Positions 9,719 to 16,334 of a stretch of DNA of 24,171 nucleotides are shown here, in pieces (position 1 is the first letter of the stretch; every line of letters begins with the position of its first letter). The notes below the pieces were generated by a model, which was not told where the DNA came from, ran no database searches, and saw nothing but the letters and a program-made list of their open reading frames with translations. The DNA comes from a virus. The position numbers and the translations under genes are program-made. The DNA lies in IMG/VR virus record IMGVR_UViG_3300002144_000512, positions 1 to 24,171 of that record; one strand, written 5' to 3'.

Positions 9719-9944
9719 GGATTATATAGGTGAGAATGTTGTAGTTGAGTACGAGAGCTCAAATATCAAACAAGGTAAATACAATATACCAAATAAAAAA
9801 TTGCAAATAACATTTAACACAGGTTCTATTTATGAGTATGATGGAGTACCTCATGATGTTTTTGCTGAATTTAATTTAGCGGAAAGCCAGGGTAAGTACT
9901 TTAATAGTAAAATTGCTAAAAATTACACTTTCAAAAAACTATAA
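9702..9944 (+). CDS. KTSC-domain protein, copy 1
   Basis: From ATG at 9702 (MSVKSKDYIG) the product is 80 residues; an in-frame TTG at 9690 is a less likely start. The core YESSNIKQGKYNI, LQITFNTGSIYEYDGVP and SQGKYFNSKI fits the KTSC domain, a small beta-rich domain named for its occurrence at the C-terminus of some lysyl-tRNA synthetases and common as a stand-alone phage protein. Its biochemical role is not established. The start overlaps the 3' end of 9482-9718 and the next gene follows 3 nt after its stop. The second copy is 10917-11159 with identical protein. Confidence 0.8.
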   Translation: MSVKSKDYIGENVVVEYESSNIKQGKYNIPNKKLQITFNTGSIYEYDGVPHDVFAEFNLAESQGKYFNSKIAKNYTFKKL

Positions 9945-9947
9945 AAC

Positions 9948-10412
9948 ATGTTTATTGATGTAACAAAAGATTCTAGCGCCAACATAACATTCAACGATAT
10001 GGCAAAGGTGTCTATAAGGGGTGATAAGAGTTATAATGTCCTGTGGTATTATAATAACGAATTAGTACACGAGTTTTACCTAAATAGTGGTACGTGGGCT
10101 GGTATACCAATGGATGGTATTGGTGACTGGGTTATAGAGTTCTGGGATGAGGGTAATTTAGTTAACACTTACAATAACACGGTTAATGATAAAGATATAA
10201 TGATTATATTTAATAATGATGGTAATGAATTGGGTGAATTCGTTAAAAGGATTAAAAATTACTCAAACGAATTAATTAGCAGACTCAATATAAACCTGTA
10301 TGTATTTTTTAAAGGTTCTGAATTATGTGATTTTACTGATACCAGAATTAAACCACTTAGGTTGAATGATAAGATTGATAATTTTAATATGATTTATAGT
10401 AAAACATTATAA
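9948..10412 (+). CDS. Unknown protein, copy 1; resembles the N-terminal part of TibC-like glycosyltransferases
   Basis: This 154-aa protein has a beta-rich first half (YNVLWYYNNELVHEFYLNSGTWAGI, GDWVIEFWDEGNLVNTY, DIMIIFNNDGNELGEFVKRI). The order of these blocks recalls the N-terminal sandwich and first Rossmann strand of autotransporter (TibC/BAHTCr-like) glycosyltransferases, but the protein stops before any catalytic region, so enzyme activity is not supported. The resemblance is from memory and weak. The stop codon TAA shares its last A with the following ATG (10412), the usual coupling arrangement. Here that following gene is a broken oxygenase start; the intact pairing is in copy 2 (11163-11627). 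Confidence 0.65.
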   Translation: MFIDVTKDSSANITFNDMAKVSIRGDKSYNVLWYYNNELVHEFYLNSGTWAGIPMDGIGDWVIEFWDEGNLVNTYNNTVNDKDIMIIFNNDGNELGEFVKRIKNYSNELISRLNINLYVFFKGSELCDFTDTRIKPLRLNDKIDNFNMIYSKTL

Positions 10413-10486
10413 TGGATAATTTAGTTAGGATTTACGAACAACACATCAAAGTCAACCACTTTATTTTTAACAACTTCGCATACTAG
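10412..10486 (+). pseudogene. Truncated 5' fragment of the 2OG-Fe(II) oxygenase gene
   Basis: The first nine codons (MDNLVRIYE) equal those of the intact oxygenase at 11627. The frame then crosses the duplication junction into antisense clpC sequence and ends at TAG (10484-10486) after 24 residues. No catalytic residue remains. Confidence 0.85.
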
Positions 10487-10612
10487 ATTCTCAGTTGTTA
10501 ATACCCCGTAAATAACATGTTGCAATCTAAGCATTGAATCGTCATATCTCAAAGCAATTGACTGACCCTTTGTAAAAGCGGTTCTCAACTCATTTGTCAT
10601 TCTATCTTTCAT
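10421..10612 (-). pseudogene. Truncated 5' fragment of clpC
   Basis: The first 58 codons match clpC (MKDRMTNELRTAF to VVDFDVL), then the junction adds FVNPN and a stop. Only the start of the N-domain remains. Its promoter (10633-10663) is intact, so a transcript could run leftward, antisense to 9482-10412, and join the true clpC gene. Confidence 0.85.
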
Positions 10613-10632
10613 ATTTAATTTGAATATTTAAA

Positions 10633-10663
10633 CAAAGGTAGTGTTATACTTTACAATTACAAA
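10633..10663 (-). promoter_or_regulatory. Duplicated Bacteroidota-type clpC promoter
   Basis: Identical to the clpC promoter at 9418-9448, shifted by 1215 bp (TACCTTTG at 10640-10633, TTTG at 10663-10660 on the minus strand). It now drives only the clpC remnant or an antisense read-through transcript. Confidence 0.65.
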
Positions 10664-10696
10664 ATATATTATAACTTTATTCATAAATAAATATAT

Positions 10697-10933
10697 ATGG
10701 AAAAGATAACAATTTACTTTAATAACGGAAAATTCAAAGAATTTCCTGATGGGTCTATCGCAGTGGTATCTGGTAATTATTTAACAATTACCGTAAAAAG
10801 TACTGTTGAATCAGATAATAATGATCACCTGTTGGTAACAACAACAAATATATTTGATTTAAATGAAGTCAAAACATTTGTAAAAATAAATAAAACGATT
10901 AAAGTTGATTATAGTTATGTCAGTGAAAAGTAA
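10697..10933 (+). CDS. Small protein of unknown function, copy 2 (78 aa)
   Basis: Identical in DNA and protein to 9482-9718. This copy heads the intact operon that continues through the KTSC gene (17-nt overlap) and the 154-aa gene to the full oxygenase. The function is not recognised; the product looks beta-rich and soluble. Confidence 0.7.
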   Translation: MEKITIYFNNGKFKEFPDGSIAVVSGNYLTITVKSTVESDNNDHLLVTTTNIFDLNEVKTFVKINKTIKVDYSYVSEK

Positions 10934-11159
10934 GGATTATATAGGTGAGAATGTTGTAGTTGAGTACGAGAGCTCAAATATCAAACAAGGTAAATACAAT
11001 ATACCAAATAAAAAATTGCAAATAACATTTAACACAGGTTCTATTTATGAGTATGATGGAGTACCTCATGATGTTTTTGCTGAATTTAATTTAGCGGAAA
11101 GCCAGGGTAAGTACTTTAATAGTAAAATTGCTAAAAATTACACTTTCAAAAAACTATAA
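10917..11159 (+). CDS. KTSC-domain protein, copy 2
   Basis: Identical to 9702-9944. The ATG at 10917 gives 80 residues; an in-frame TTG exists at 10905. The KTSC core (SSNIKQGKYNI, FNTGSIYEYDGVP, GKYFNSKI) is complete. With copy 1 the gene dosage is doubled. Confidence 0.8.
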   Translation: MSVKSKDYIGENVVVEYESSNIKQGKYNIPNKKLQITFNTGSIYEYDGVPHDVFAEFNLAESQGKYFNSKIAKNYTFKKL

Positions 11160-11162
11160 AAC

Positions 11163-11627
11163 ATGTTTATTGATGTAACAAAAGATTCTAGCGCCAACAT
11201 AACATTCAACGATATGGCAAAGGTGTCTATAAGGGGTGATAAGAGTTATAATGTCCTGTGGTATTATAATAACGAATTAGTACACGAGTTTTACCTAAAT
11301 AGTGGTACGTGGGCTGGTATACCAATGGATGGTATTGGTGACTGGGTTATAGAGTTCTGGGATGAGGGTAATTTAGTTAACACTTACAATAACACGGTTA
11401 ATGATAAAGATATAATGATTATATTTAATAATGATGGTAATGAATTGGGTGAATTCGTTAAAAGGATTAAAAATTACTCAAACGAATTAATTAGCAGACT
11501 CAATATAAACCTGTATGTATTTTTTAAAGGTTCTGAATTATGTGATTTTACTGATACCAGAATTAAACCACTTAGATTGAATGATAAGATTGATAATTTT
11601 AATATGATTTATAGCAAAACATTATAA
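11163..11627 (+). CDS. Unknown protein, copy 2; resembles the N-terminal part of TibC-like glycosyltransferases
   Basis: Protein identical to 9948-10412; two silent base differences lie at 11576 and 11615. The final A of its stop is the first base of the oxygenase ATG (11627), so the two proteins are probably made in a coupled way. It may therefore act with the oxygenase, but that is only inferred from position. Confidence 0.65.
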   Translation: MFIDVTKDSSANITFNDMAKVSIRGDKSYNVLWYYNNELVHEFYLNSGTWAGIPMDGIGDWVIEFWDEGNLVNTYNNTVNDKDIMIIFNNDGNELGEFVKRIKNYSNELISRLNINLYVFFKGSELCDFTDTRIKPLRLNDKIDNFNMIYSKTL

Positions 11628-12292
11628 TGGATAATTTAGTTAGAATTTACGAAAAAACTCTACCAAAAGAAATGTGTGAGTTTATAATAAATGAATTTGA
11701 GACCTCAAATAGTCAACTAGAGGGTATTAGTGGTGCTGGTGTTAACAAGGCTGTTAAGTCGTCAACAGATTTAATGGTACATCTTAACCTAGACCAACCA
11801 AACTGGGTTTATATATACGATTACTTAAGAGAAAATCTATTAGGATGTTTGGTTGAATATATTGAAAATAACCCTTTTATGACAATAAACGGTGACTTCA
11901 AGTCCAAAGCAGCTGTAATAAGGACAGCACAATCGTGCTATATTGCAGGTAACAACGGCACACCACATATGCAGATGCAAAGATACATAGATGATCAGGG
12001 TTATTATGCTTGGCATCATGAAAATGAAGGGGGTAGTACAGCAAAAAGAGAGTTATTTTTTATATACTACTTAAACGATGTACTTGAGGGTGGAGAGACT
12101 GAATTTAAATTTAACCAACAAAAAGTTAAACCAGAAGCTGGTAAATTAGTTATAGCACCAGCTTTATGGACACATAAACATCGTGGAAACCCACCGTTAA
12201 ATAACCAGTCTAAATACATTATCACAGGTTGGATTGAGAAAACTGACGAACATCAAATAGCCACAGAATTCGCTGAAGATTATTTGATTTAA
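11627..12292 (+). CDS. 2OG-Fe(II) oxygenase, prolyl-4-hydroxylase-like
   Basis: The product has 221 residues with a double-stranded beta-helix dioxygenase pattern. The segment YYAWHHENEGG supplies the first iron ligands as H130-x-E132 (HxE rather than the commoner HxD). WTHKHRGNPP supplies the distal His (H183 or H185), and K196 in SKYIITGWI sits where the basic residue binds 2-oxoglutarate. A typical LNDVLEGGETEF block lies between. Such enzymes couple 2-oxoglutarate decarboxylation to hydroxylation of a protein or small molecule and are frequent in T4-like phages. The substrate here is unknown. The collagen-like fibres are an obvious thought but contain almost no proline. The ATG overlaps the stop of the preceding gene. 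Confidence 0.85.
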   Translation: MDNLVRIYEKTLPKEMCEFIINEFETSNSQLEGISGAGVNKAVKSSTDLMVHLNLDQPNWVYIYDYLRENLLGCLVEYIENNPFMTINGDFKSKAAVIRTAQSCYIAGNNGTPHMQMQRYIDDQGYYAWHHENEGGSTAKRELFFIYYLNDVLEGGETEFKFNQQKVKPEAGKLVIAPALWTHKHRGNPPLNNQSKYIITGWIEKTDEHQIATEFAEDYLI

Positions 12293-12316
12293 ATTGATTT
12301 TAATTAAAAACATAGA

Positions 12317-12324
12317 TATTTATT
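12317..12324 (+). promoter_or_regulatory. TATTTATT motif before the nucleotidyltransferase
   Basis: TATTTATT ends 4 nt before the ATG at 12329, closer than at most other genes with this motif. As a -10 element it would give a leaderless mRNA. Confidence 0.3.
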
Positions 12325-12328
12325 GTAT

Positions 12329-13072
12329 ATGGACAATATTATAAAAAGTTTTACTGTCAAACCTAGCTTGTTCAATGACATTTGGACAAACGCTGATTCT
12401 GATGACTTTAAAACCATTAAATTACAAAAAGAGGTTAGAGAAAGATTAATCGAAACATCTAAAGATTTTGTGGATAGTTTGGGTATCGACTCTTTTGCTA
12501 TAGAAGATATTTTATTTGTTGGTAGTTTAGCTAATTATAATTGGTCTGAGTATTCTGACGTTGATTTACATATTGTTATTGATAAAGAAGCTGTAAATGA
12601 TGACGAATCACTAGTTGATGAATTCTTTACTGCTAAAAAAGAGTTATATAATATAAAACACGATATTAAAATTAAAGGTTTTGATGTTGAGTTATATGTA
12701 CAGGATGTTAAAGAGGAACTTGATGCCTCTGATGGTATTTATAGTGTATTATACAATAAATGGCGAAAAGAACCTAGTAAAGATAAGGGTTCTGTAAATA
12801 AAACTGATATCATAAAGAAAGTTAGAGAATTCATAAAGAAGTTATCTGACATACAAAATGAAAGTGACGCTGAAGCTAAAATACTTAAGATAAAAAAACT
12901 TAAGGAGAAAATAAGGGCTTACCGAAAAAGTGGTTTAACGGCAACAGGTGAGTATAGTACAGAGAATTTGGTATTCAAGTATTTAAGAAGATCTGGGTAT
13001 ATGGAAAAATTAACAGATTTAGGTATCAACGTAAAAGATGATGTTTTGTCTTTAGAAAACCACACACATTGA
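12329..13072 (+). CDS. Nucleotidyltransferase-fold protein (Pol beta/MNT type)
   Basis: From ATG at 12329 (MDNIIKSFTV; a TTG two codons earlier is less likely) the product is 247 residues. The core ILFVGSLANYNWSEYSDVDLHI has the GS (65-66) and D77-x-D79 metal-binding signature of the DNA polymerase beta-like nucleotidyltransferase superfamily. A third acidic ligand is likely in GFDVELYV (D119 or E121), so the site looks complete. The C-terminal ~100 residues are charged and helical (KIKKLKEKIRAYRKSG). Proteins of this type recur among T4-like and marine phages, but whether they modify RNA, protein or nucleotides is not known. A TATTTATT motif immediately upstream suggests its own transcription start. 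Confidence 0.75.
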   Translation: MDNIIKSFTVKPSLFNDIWTNADSDDFKTIKLQKEVRERLIETSKDFVDSLGIDSFAIEDILFVGSLANYNWSEYSDVDLHIVIDKEAVNDDESLVDEFFTAKKELYNIKHDIKIKGFDVELYVQDVKEELDASDGIYSVLYNKWRKEPSKDKGSVNKTDIIKKVREFIKKLSDIQNESDAEAKILKIKKLKEKIRAYRKSGLTATGEYSTENLVFKYLRRSGYMEKLTDLGINVKDDVLSLENHTH

Positions 13073-13091
13073 TTTTTTAATAAAATCAGTA

Positions 13092-13099
13092 TATTTATA
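13092..13099 (+). promoter_or_regulatory. Candidate late promoter motif TATTTATA
   Basis: TATTTATA lies 34 nt before ATG 13134, just after a weak hairpin (TGATTTT/AAAATCA, 13070-13088) that lacks a U-tract. It fits the window-wide late motif. Confidence 0.35.
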
Positions 13100-13133
13100 A
13101 GAAGAATAAGATTTATTTAACAAAGAAAAAATT

Positions 13134-13502
13134 ATGAGACCAGTAGGTTCAGAAAAAATAGGAAACCCAGAAGAAAAATTAGCGAGAATTCTCGAAATAG
13201 CTGGGATTAAAAAAGATTCAATAAACGAAAGTGTATCAACAACAGGTACCCAGTCTAATGTATTACATGAAGCTTTAGCTTCTGACGGTACAGAGTACGG
13301 TATTGTTCAAGAAGAAAAACACGTTTATATAAAAGTAAAAGGTGAAAACGGTTACGAGTATGTTAGTGGTGTACAAAATATTCACGAACATTCATATAGA
13401 TCATATGCTGACGCACTTAAACATTTAAATATGATGTTTAAACAAATCAACGAAAACGTTGGTCATGTTGGTAATATCGATGTATTAAAAAAAAAAGTCT
13501 AG
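13134..13502 (+). CDS. Unknown protein, N-terminal part of a frame-broken gene
   Basis: The 122-residue product (MRPVGSEKIGNPEEKLARILEIAGI) ends at TAG directly after a run of ten A (13487-13496). A -1 shift within that run avoids the stop and continues in frame as KKSLAERYILKLKGADSDNTG into 13595-14083, giving about 316 residues. Both parts have consistent composition and no separate leader, so this looks like one gene, either with programmed slippage (A-AAA-AAA fits a -1 slippery heptamer) or with one A missed in sequencing. The ARILE segment resembles an (I/L)xE site of T4-type prohead protease, a weak hint of a virion or scaffold protein. The function is not recognised. Confidence 0.6.
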   Translation: MRPVGSEKIGNPEEKLARILEIAGIKKDSINESVSTTGTQSNVLHEALASDGTEYGIVQEEKHVYIKVKGENGYEYVSGVQNIHEHSYRSYADALKHLNMMFKQINENVGHVGNIDVLKKKV

Positions 13503-13594
13503 CTGAACGCTACATATTAAAACTTAAAGGGGCTGATTCTGATAATACGGGATCAGCTTCTTCTGTTAATACCGATAATGAAATTGAAGCTGAT

Positions 13595-14083
13595 ATGGGT
13601 GTTGATACAACTGGTGATGATGACTTAGCAACTGATTTTGCTACAGAAACACCTGAAGATACAGGAGTTGATGTAACTGTCGATGGTATGGGTATTGATA
13701 CAACTGGTGATGATATGGTAATTGATACGACCAGTGACGATACCACTGAAACTGGTGAGGAAGAAAACCCAGACGAACCAATCTTAAAAAGTGTTCAAAA
13801 ATTAACAGGTAAATTAGCTCAAAAAATGAGAAGTGGGTCTGAAGAATTGGAATCAAAAGATTATAAATACGTGGTTAACTCTATATTATCAGCGATAGAT
13901 ATGACTAAAATATCCGAAGAAGATATGGCTGATATGTTAAGTAAATTAGAAAACAAAGATTCTGAAGATACCGAAAAAGCTGAAACTGAAGTAGAAACAC
14001 CTGAAGAACCAATTCAGGAACAACCTTTAAACTACCTAAAAAGGATACGAAAATCTACTATAGACGAATTTTTAAATAGATAA
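13595..14083 (+). CDS. Acidic protein, probably the C-terminal part of the gene starting at 13134
   Basis: The open frame reaches back to the A10 run near 13496, although the first in-frame ATG is 13595. It begins with an acidic, repetitive stretch (VDTTGDDDLATDF, VDGMGIDTTGDD), followed by a helical region (SVQKLTGKLAQKMRSGSEELESKDYKYVVNSILSAIDM) and a basic tail LNYLKRIRKSTIDEFLNR. Acidic linkers with helical cores are common among phage scaffold or prohead core proteins, but no family is recognised. A strong terminator follows 5 nt after the stop. Confidence 0.55.
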   Translation: MGVDTTGDDDLATDFATETPEDTGVDVTVDGMGIDTTGDDMVIDTTSDDTTETGEEENPDEPILKSVQKLTGKLAQKMRSGSEELESKDYKYVVNSILSAIDMTKISEEDMADMLSKLENKDSEDTEKAETEVETPEEPIQEQPLNYLKRIRKSTIDEFLNR

Positions 14084-14088
14084 ACAAA

Positions 14089-14116
14089 AAATCCCCGAAA
14101 GGGGATTTGTTTTTTA
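14089..14116 (+). terminator. Rho-independent terminator with GAAA tetraloop
   Basis: AAATCCCC-GAAA-GGGGATTT forms a perfect 8-bp stem, followed by GTTTTTT. It closes the operon ending at 14083. Confidence 0.9.
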
Positions 14117-14137
14117 ACAATCTTTTTATTATTTTTG
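14106..14137 (+). promoter_or_regulatory. Bacteroidota-type promoter of the dNMP kinase gene
   Basis: TTTG (14106-14109, partly within the terminator stem), a 20-nt spacer and TATTTTTG (14130-14137) precede the ATG by 16 nt. TATAAATA follows directly at 14138-14145. Overlap of terminator and promoter saves space and separates the two units. Confidence 0.6.
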
Positions 14138-14153
14138 TATAAATAGTTTTAAG

Positions 14154-14723
14154 ATGATAATAGGAGTTTTAGGAAAAAAAAGATCTGGTAAAGACACCAC
14201 AGGTGATTACCTTGTAGCTAACCACAATTTTACTAAGTATAGCTTTGCTAACCCAATTAAACGAGGTGCGATGGAGTTATTCGGATTTACTGAGGAACAA
14301 GTATTCGGTGATTCTAAAGATGTTGTTGACCCAACCTGGGGTATAACACCAAGATTAGTCTTGCAAATAATGGGTACAGAAATTTTTCAGTACGATATAC
14401 CAAAACATATACCAGAATTACAAGTATTCGGTAGAAGTTTTTGGGTTAAAAGATTTGAACAGTGGTATCAAAAAAATAAAGATTTAGATGTTGTTATTTG
14501 TGATGTTAGGTTTCAACATGAGGTTGATGCTATATTAGAAATAGGTGGATATGTTTTGTCGGTACAAAGAGAAGGTTTGGTTACTGGTGACGAACACGCA
14601 TCAGAAAAAGAAATGGATTTGATAAAAGGTGTTAATTACAGTATGTTAAATAATGGTACATTGGACGATTTGTACGAAAAAATTAATTATTTAATACATG
14701 ATTTACGAAAATCCGTTAGCTGA
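14154..14723 (+). CDS. Deoxynucleoside monophosphate kinase (T4 gp1-like)
   Basis: This 189-aa protein opens with a P-loop (MIIGVLGKKRSGKDTTGDYL) and keeps the signature blocks of the phage dNMP kinase family: YSFANPIKRGAMELFG near the start, ITPRLVLQIMGTE in the middle, and VVICDVRFQHEVDAI. In T4 the gene 1 enzyme phosphorylates dTMP, dGMP and hydroxymethyl-dCMP to diphosphates for phage DNA synthesis; the substrate range here is unknown. The length is slightly below T4 gp1 (about 240 aa). It has its own host-type promoter, consistent with early expression, and the next gene starts 26 nt before its stop in another frame. Confidence 0.85.
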   Translation: MIIGVLGKKRSGKDTTGDYLVANHNFTKYSFANPIKRGAMELFGFTEEQVFGDSKDVVDPTWGITPRLVLQIMGTEIFQYDIPKHIPELQVFGRSFWVKRFEQWYQKNKDLDVVICDVRFQHEVDAILEIGGYVLSVQREGLVTGDEHASEKEMDLIKGVNYSMLNNGTLDDLYEKINYLIHDLRKSVS

Positions 14724-15078
14724 GATATTATCCTTACATAACTTTAAAACAAATAGGTCTTTAGCTGAAGCATTATGTTACACATTTAATAGTGATATAA
14801 AGTGTGGTAGGCCGATTAATATAAAACTATTTAGTATGTTTGCTGAATATGAACCTTTATATGTTTTTAGTCATCGGGGTGCGATTAATGATACACTATC
14901 CAACCAACCAATTACTTTACAGGGGGTTGAGATTACCGTACCACCTGGTAAAGAAGATGCGTTTATGGATAAAACATCTAACTTCATATTTTACGGTAGT
15001 TCAGACTCTAGTATTAATTGGTTAGATGATGAAGATGGTTATGAAGATGTTTACGGTAAATGTCAAATTAACTTTTAG
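14698..15078 (+). CDS. Unknown protein (126 aa)
   Basis: The product starts MIYENPLAEILSLHNF; the ATG lies inside the 3' end of the kinase gene (26-nt overlap), so it is probably co-transcribed. A segment PLYVFSHRGAIND is followed by GVEITVPPGKEDAFMDKTSNFIFYGSS. The end is acidic (WLDDEDGYEDVYG). No family is recognised. Its stop overlaps the convergent gene 15068-15346 by 11 nt, a sign of dense phage packing. Confidence 0.65.
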   Translation: MIYENPLAEILSLHNFKTNRSLAEALCYTFNSDIKCGRPINIKLFSMFAEYEPLYVFSHRGAINDTLSNQPITLQGVEITVPPGKEDAFMDKTSNFIFYGSSDSSINWLDDEDGYEDVYGKCQINF

Positions 15079-15346
15079 TTATCCTCAACCTTAGTTTACC
15101 AGTACCTTTTATAACCCTATGCCAATTATGTCTCGCTATTTTTAGTGAGACATTTTCTTTTAAAGGGGTTGGTAACTCATTGTCATATTGAAAAAACCAA
15201 TCGGTGTTATTTAAAACCTCAACAACACGATCTTCATTATCCCTATGCCATTTAAGTTCTATTGGATCAATATCTTCACCAAATTCCCTTATAACACAAT
15301 TATCGCATATCGCAATATCCGAATACGGTTTACCAGAATCCACCAA
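15068..15346 (-). CDS. Small conserved phage protein, cupin-like (about 92 aa)
   Basis: No ATG is available; the frame opens after TAA at 15358 with TTG (15346) or GTG (15343) as start. The sequence has CDNCVIREFGEDIDPIELKWHRDNEDRVVEVL, then DWFFQYDNELPTPL and HNWHRVIKGTGKLRLRI. I recall this pattern (CDxCVxREFG, ELxWHxDxEDR, WHRxIKGxG) from small uncharacterised proteins of marine T4-like phages, and the beta-strand spacing suggests a small cupin. The start overlaps the upstream DUF5872 gene by 17 nt, so translational coupling likely supports the weak start codon. The function is unknown. Confidence 0.7.
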   Translation of the reverse strand: MVDSGKPYSDIAICDNCVIREFGEDIDPIELKWHRDNEDRVVEVLNNTDWFFQYDNELPTPLKENVSLKIARHNWHRVIKGTGKLRLRITKS

Positions 15347-16256
15347 ATTTAGATTTTAAACCAAGTAGACTAGCGTATCTAGGTAATCTACATGACCAGT
15401 AAGATGCTTTTGTTCTATCTTTTTTATTAGCACAATCGTGTCTAGCAGCAAATGATTTACGTGCTTTTGGGTTATTTAATTTAACTGATAAACCAGTTGT
15501 ATCACCAAATGAAACTTTTTTAACACCACCACCTGGTTTTCTAACGTAAACATAGAATTTTTTAGAACCACCTCTTTTAGGTTTATTTAAATCAACATCC
15601 TTACCTTGATACTTAGCCTCTTCAATTATATCATCCTCAGTAAAAGGTAAATCTAACGGAACCATTATACCATCGTATTCACCAAAAGTACCTAGATCAG
15701 TGTTTTCAAATAAATATTTATGTTCACCATCTAAATACAGGTCACCCCTTTCCCACATTTCTCTAGCTTCTTTAATCAATGAAATGTGTTTATTACTACC
15801 AGGCCTGTATACGTTCTCTAGTAAAGAAATGTTATTATCTAAATGATATCTAATATCTTCGTATAATTCAATCCTATCAGACAGTACATCTAAGTTCTCT
15901 ATAAGTCTTTTTTCGATGTTTACTTCTAAACACTCTTCGCAAACAAAATCTGATTCAGAAACCAATGACTCAAACTCTTTATTGTTAAACATTTCATCTA
16001 TAACTTCAAACACAAAAAATAAATCTTTATATTTAGGGTTAACCTTAACACCATAACAATCACCATTTTTCTCCATCATTGGTTTACCAAATTTATCATC
16101 AGACTTAGACAAATAGAAACTAGGTTCATCACAATCTTCGGATATAGAGAATAATTCTGGTATAATTTCTAGTGTTAATTCGGGTTTAACTGTAGTAGGA
16201 CTAACAACTTTTTCAGATAGGAATACCTCTAATATATCTTTTTTACTAACAATCAT
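15330..16256 (-). CDS. DUF5872-type phage protein
   Basis: This 308-aa protein has a characteristic C-terminus (about 226-308): KPKRGGSKKFYVYVRKPGGG, KKVSFGDTTGLSVKLNNPKARKSFAARHDC and TKASYWSCRLPRYASLLGL, ending GGFW. I recognise it as the DUF5872 module, widespread in marine myoviruses and giant viruses and of unknown function. The middle part (EAREMWERGDLYLDGEHKYLFENTDLGTFGEYDGIMVPLDLPF) is also shared with such phage proteins. The N-terminus (MIVSKKDILEVFLSEKVV) is short and helical and carries LSE/ILE sites that could suit prohead processing, which is only a suggestion. A TATTTATA motif 15 nt upstream suggests late expression and a virion-related role. Confidence 0.75.
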   Translation of the reverse strand: MIVSKKDILEVFLSEKVVSPTTVKPELTLEIIPELFSISEDCDEPSFYLSKSDDKFGKPMMEKNGDCYGVKVNPKYKDLFFVFEVIDEMFNNKEFESLVSESDFVCEECLEVNIEKRLIENLDVLSDRIELYEDIRYHLDNNISLLENVYRPGSNKHISLIKEAREMWERGDLYLDGEHKYLFENTDLGTFGEYDGIMVPLDLPFTEDDIIEEAKYQGKDVDLNKPKRGGSKKFYVYVRKPGGGVKKVSFGDTTGLSVKLNNPKARKSFAARHDCANKKDRTKASYWSCRLPRYASLLGLKSKFGGFW

Positions 16257-16271
16257 AATGTTGTATTTAAC

Positions 16272-16279
16272 TATAAATA
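16272..16279 (-). promoter_or_regulatory. Candidate late promoter motif TATTTATA (DUF5872 gene)
   Basis: TATTTATA on the minus strand ends 15 nt before ATG 16256, matching the commonest spacing of this motif in the window. Confidence 0.45.
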
Positions 16280-16299
16280 TAATTAAATATAGTTAAAAT

Positions 16300-16330
16300 T
16301 TTGTTTTAATAAACTAATGGGTTATATTTG
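16300..16330 (+). promoter_or_regulatory. Bacteroidota-type promoter that decides the start of the ParB-like gene
   Basis: TTTG (16300-16303), a 19-nt spacer and TATATTTG (16323-16330). The box lies downstream of the in-frame ATG at 16317, so translation must begin at ATG 16335, only 4 nt after the box, on a near-leaderless mRNA. Confidence 0.7.
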
Positions 16331-16334
16331 CTAT

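Larger units (their letters stand above)
9225..11654. repeat. Tandem duplication, two 1215-bp units
   Basis: Unit 1 is 9225-10439 and unit 2 is 10440-11654. Each holds the first ~170 nt of clpC (minus), its promoter, three plus-strand genes and the first 27 nt of the oxygenase gene. By eye the units differ at four positions only: 9242/10457, 10361/11576, 10400/11615 and 10429/11644. All four are synonymous and all lie within about 80 nt of the unit junction. At the junction (about 10438-10440) one base (C at 10439) matches neither parent. Only unit 1 is attached to full clpC and only unit 2 to the full oxygenase. Confidence 0.95.

Noticed and set aside
13070-13088. Hairpin TGATTTT/AAAATCA after the nucleotidyltransferase gene as terminator
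   Set aside because: It is all A/T apart from one G-C pair and no U-tract follows, so termination is not supported.
16317-16334. Upstream ATG for the ParB-fold gene
   Set aside because: The best promoter -7 box overlaps these codons, so they would not be in the mRNA; ATG 16335 is preferred.
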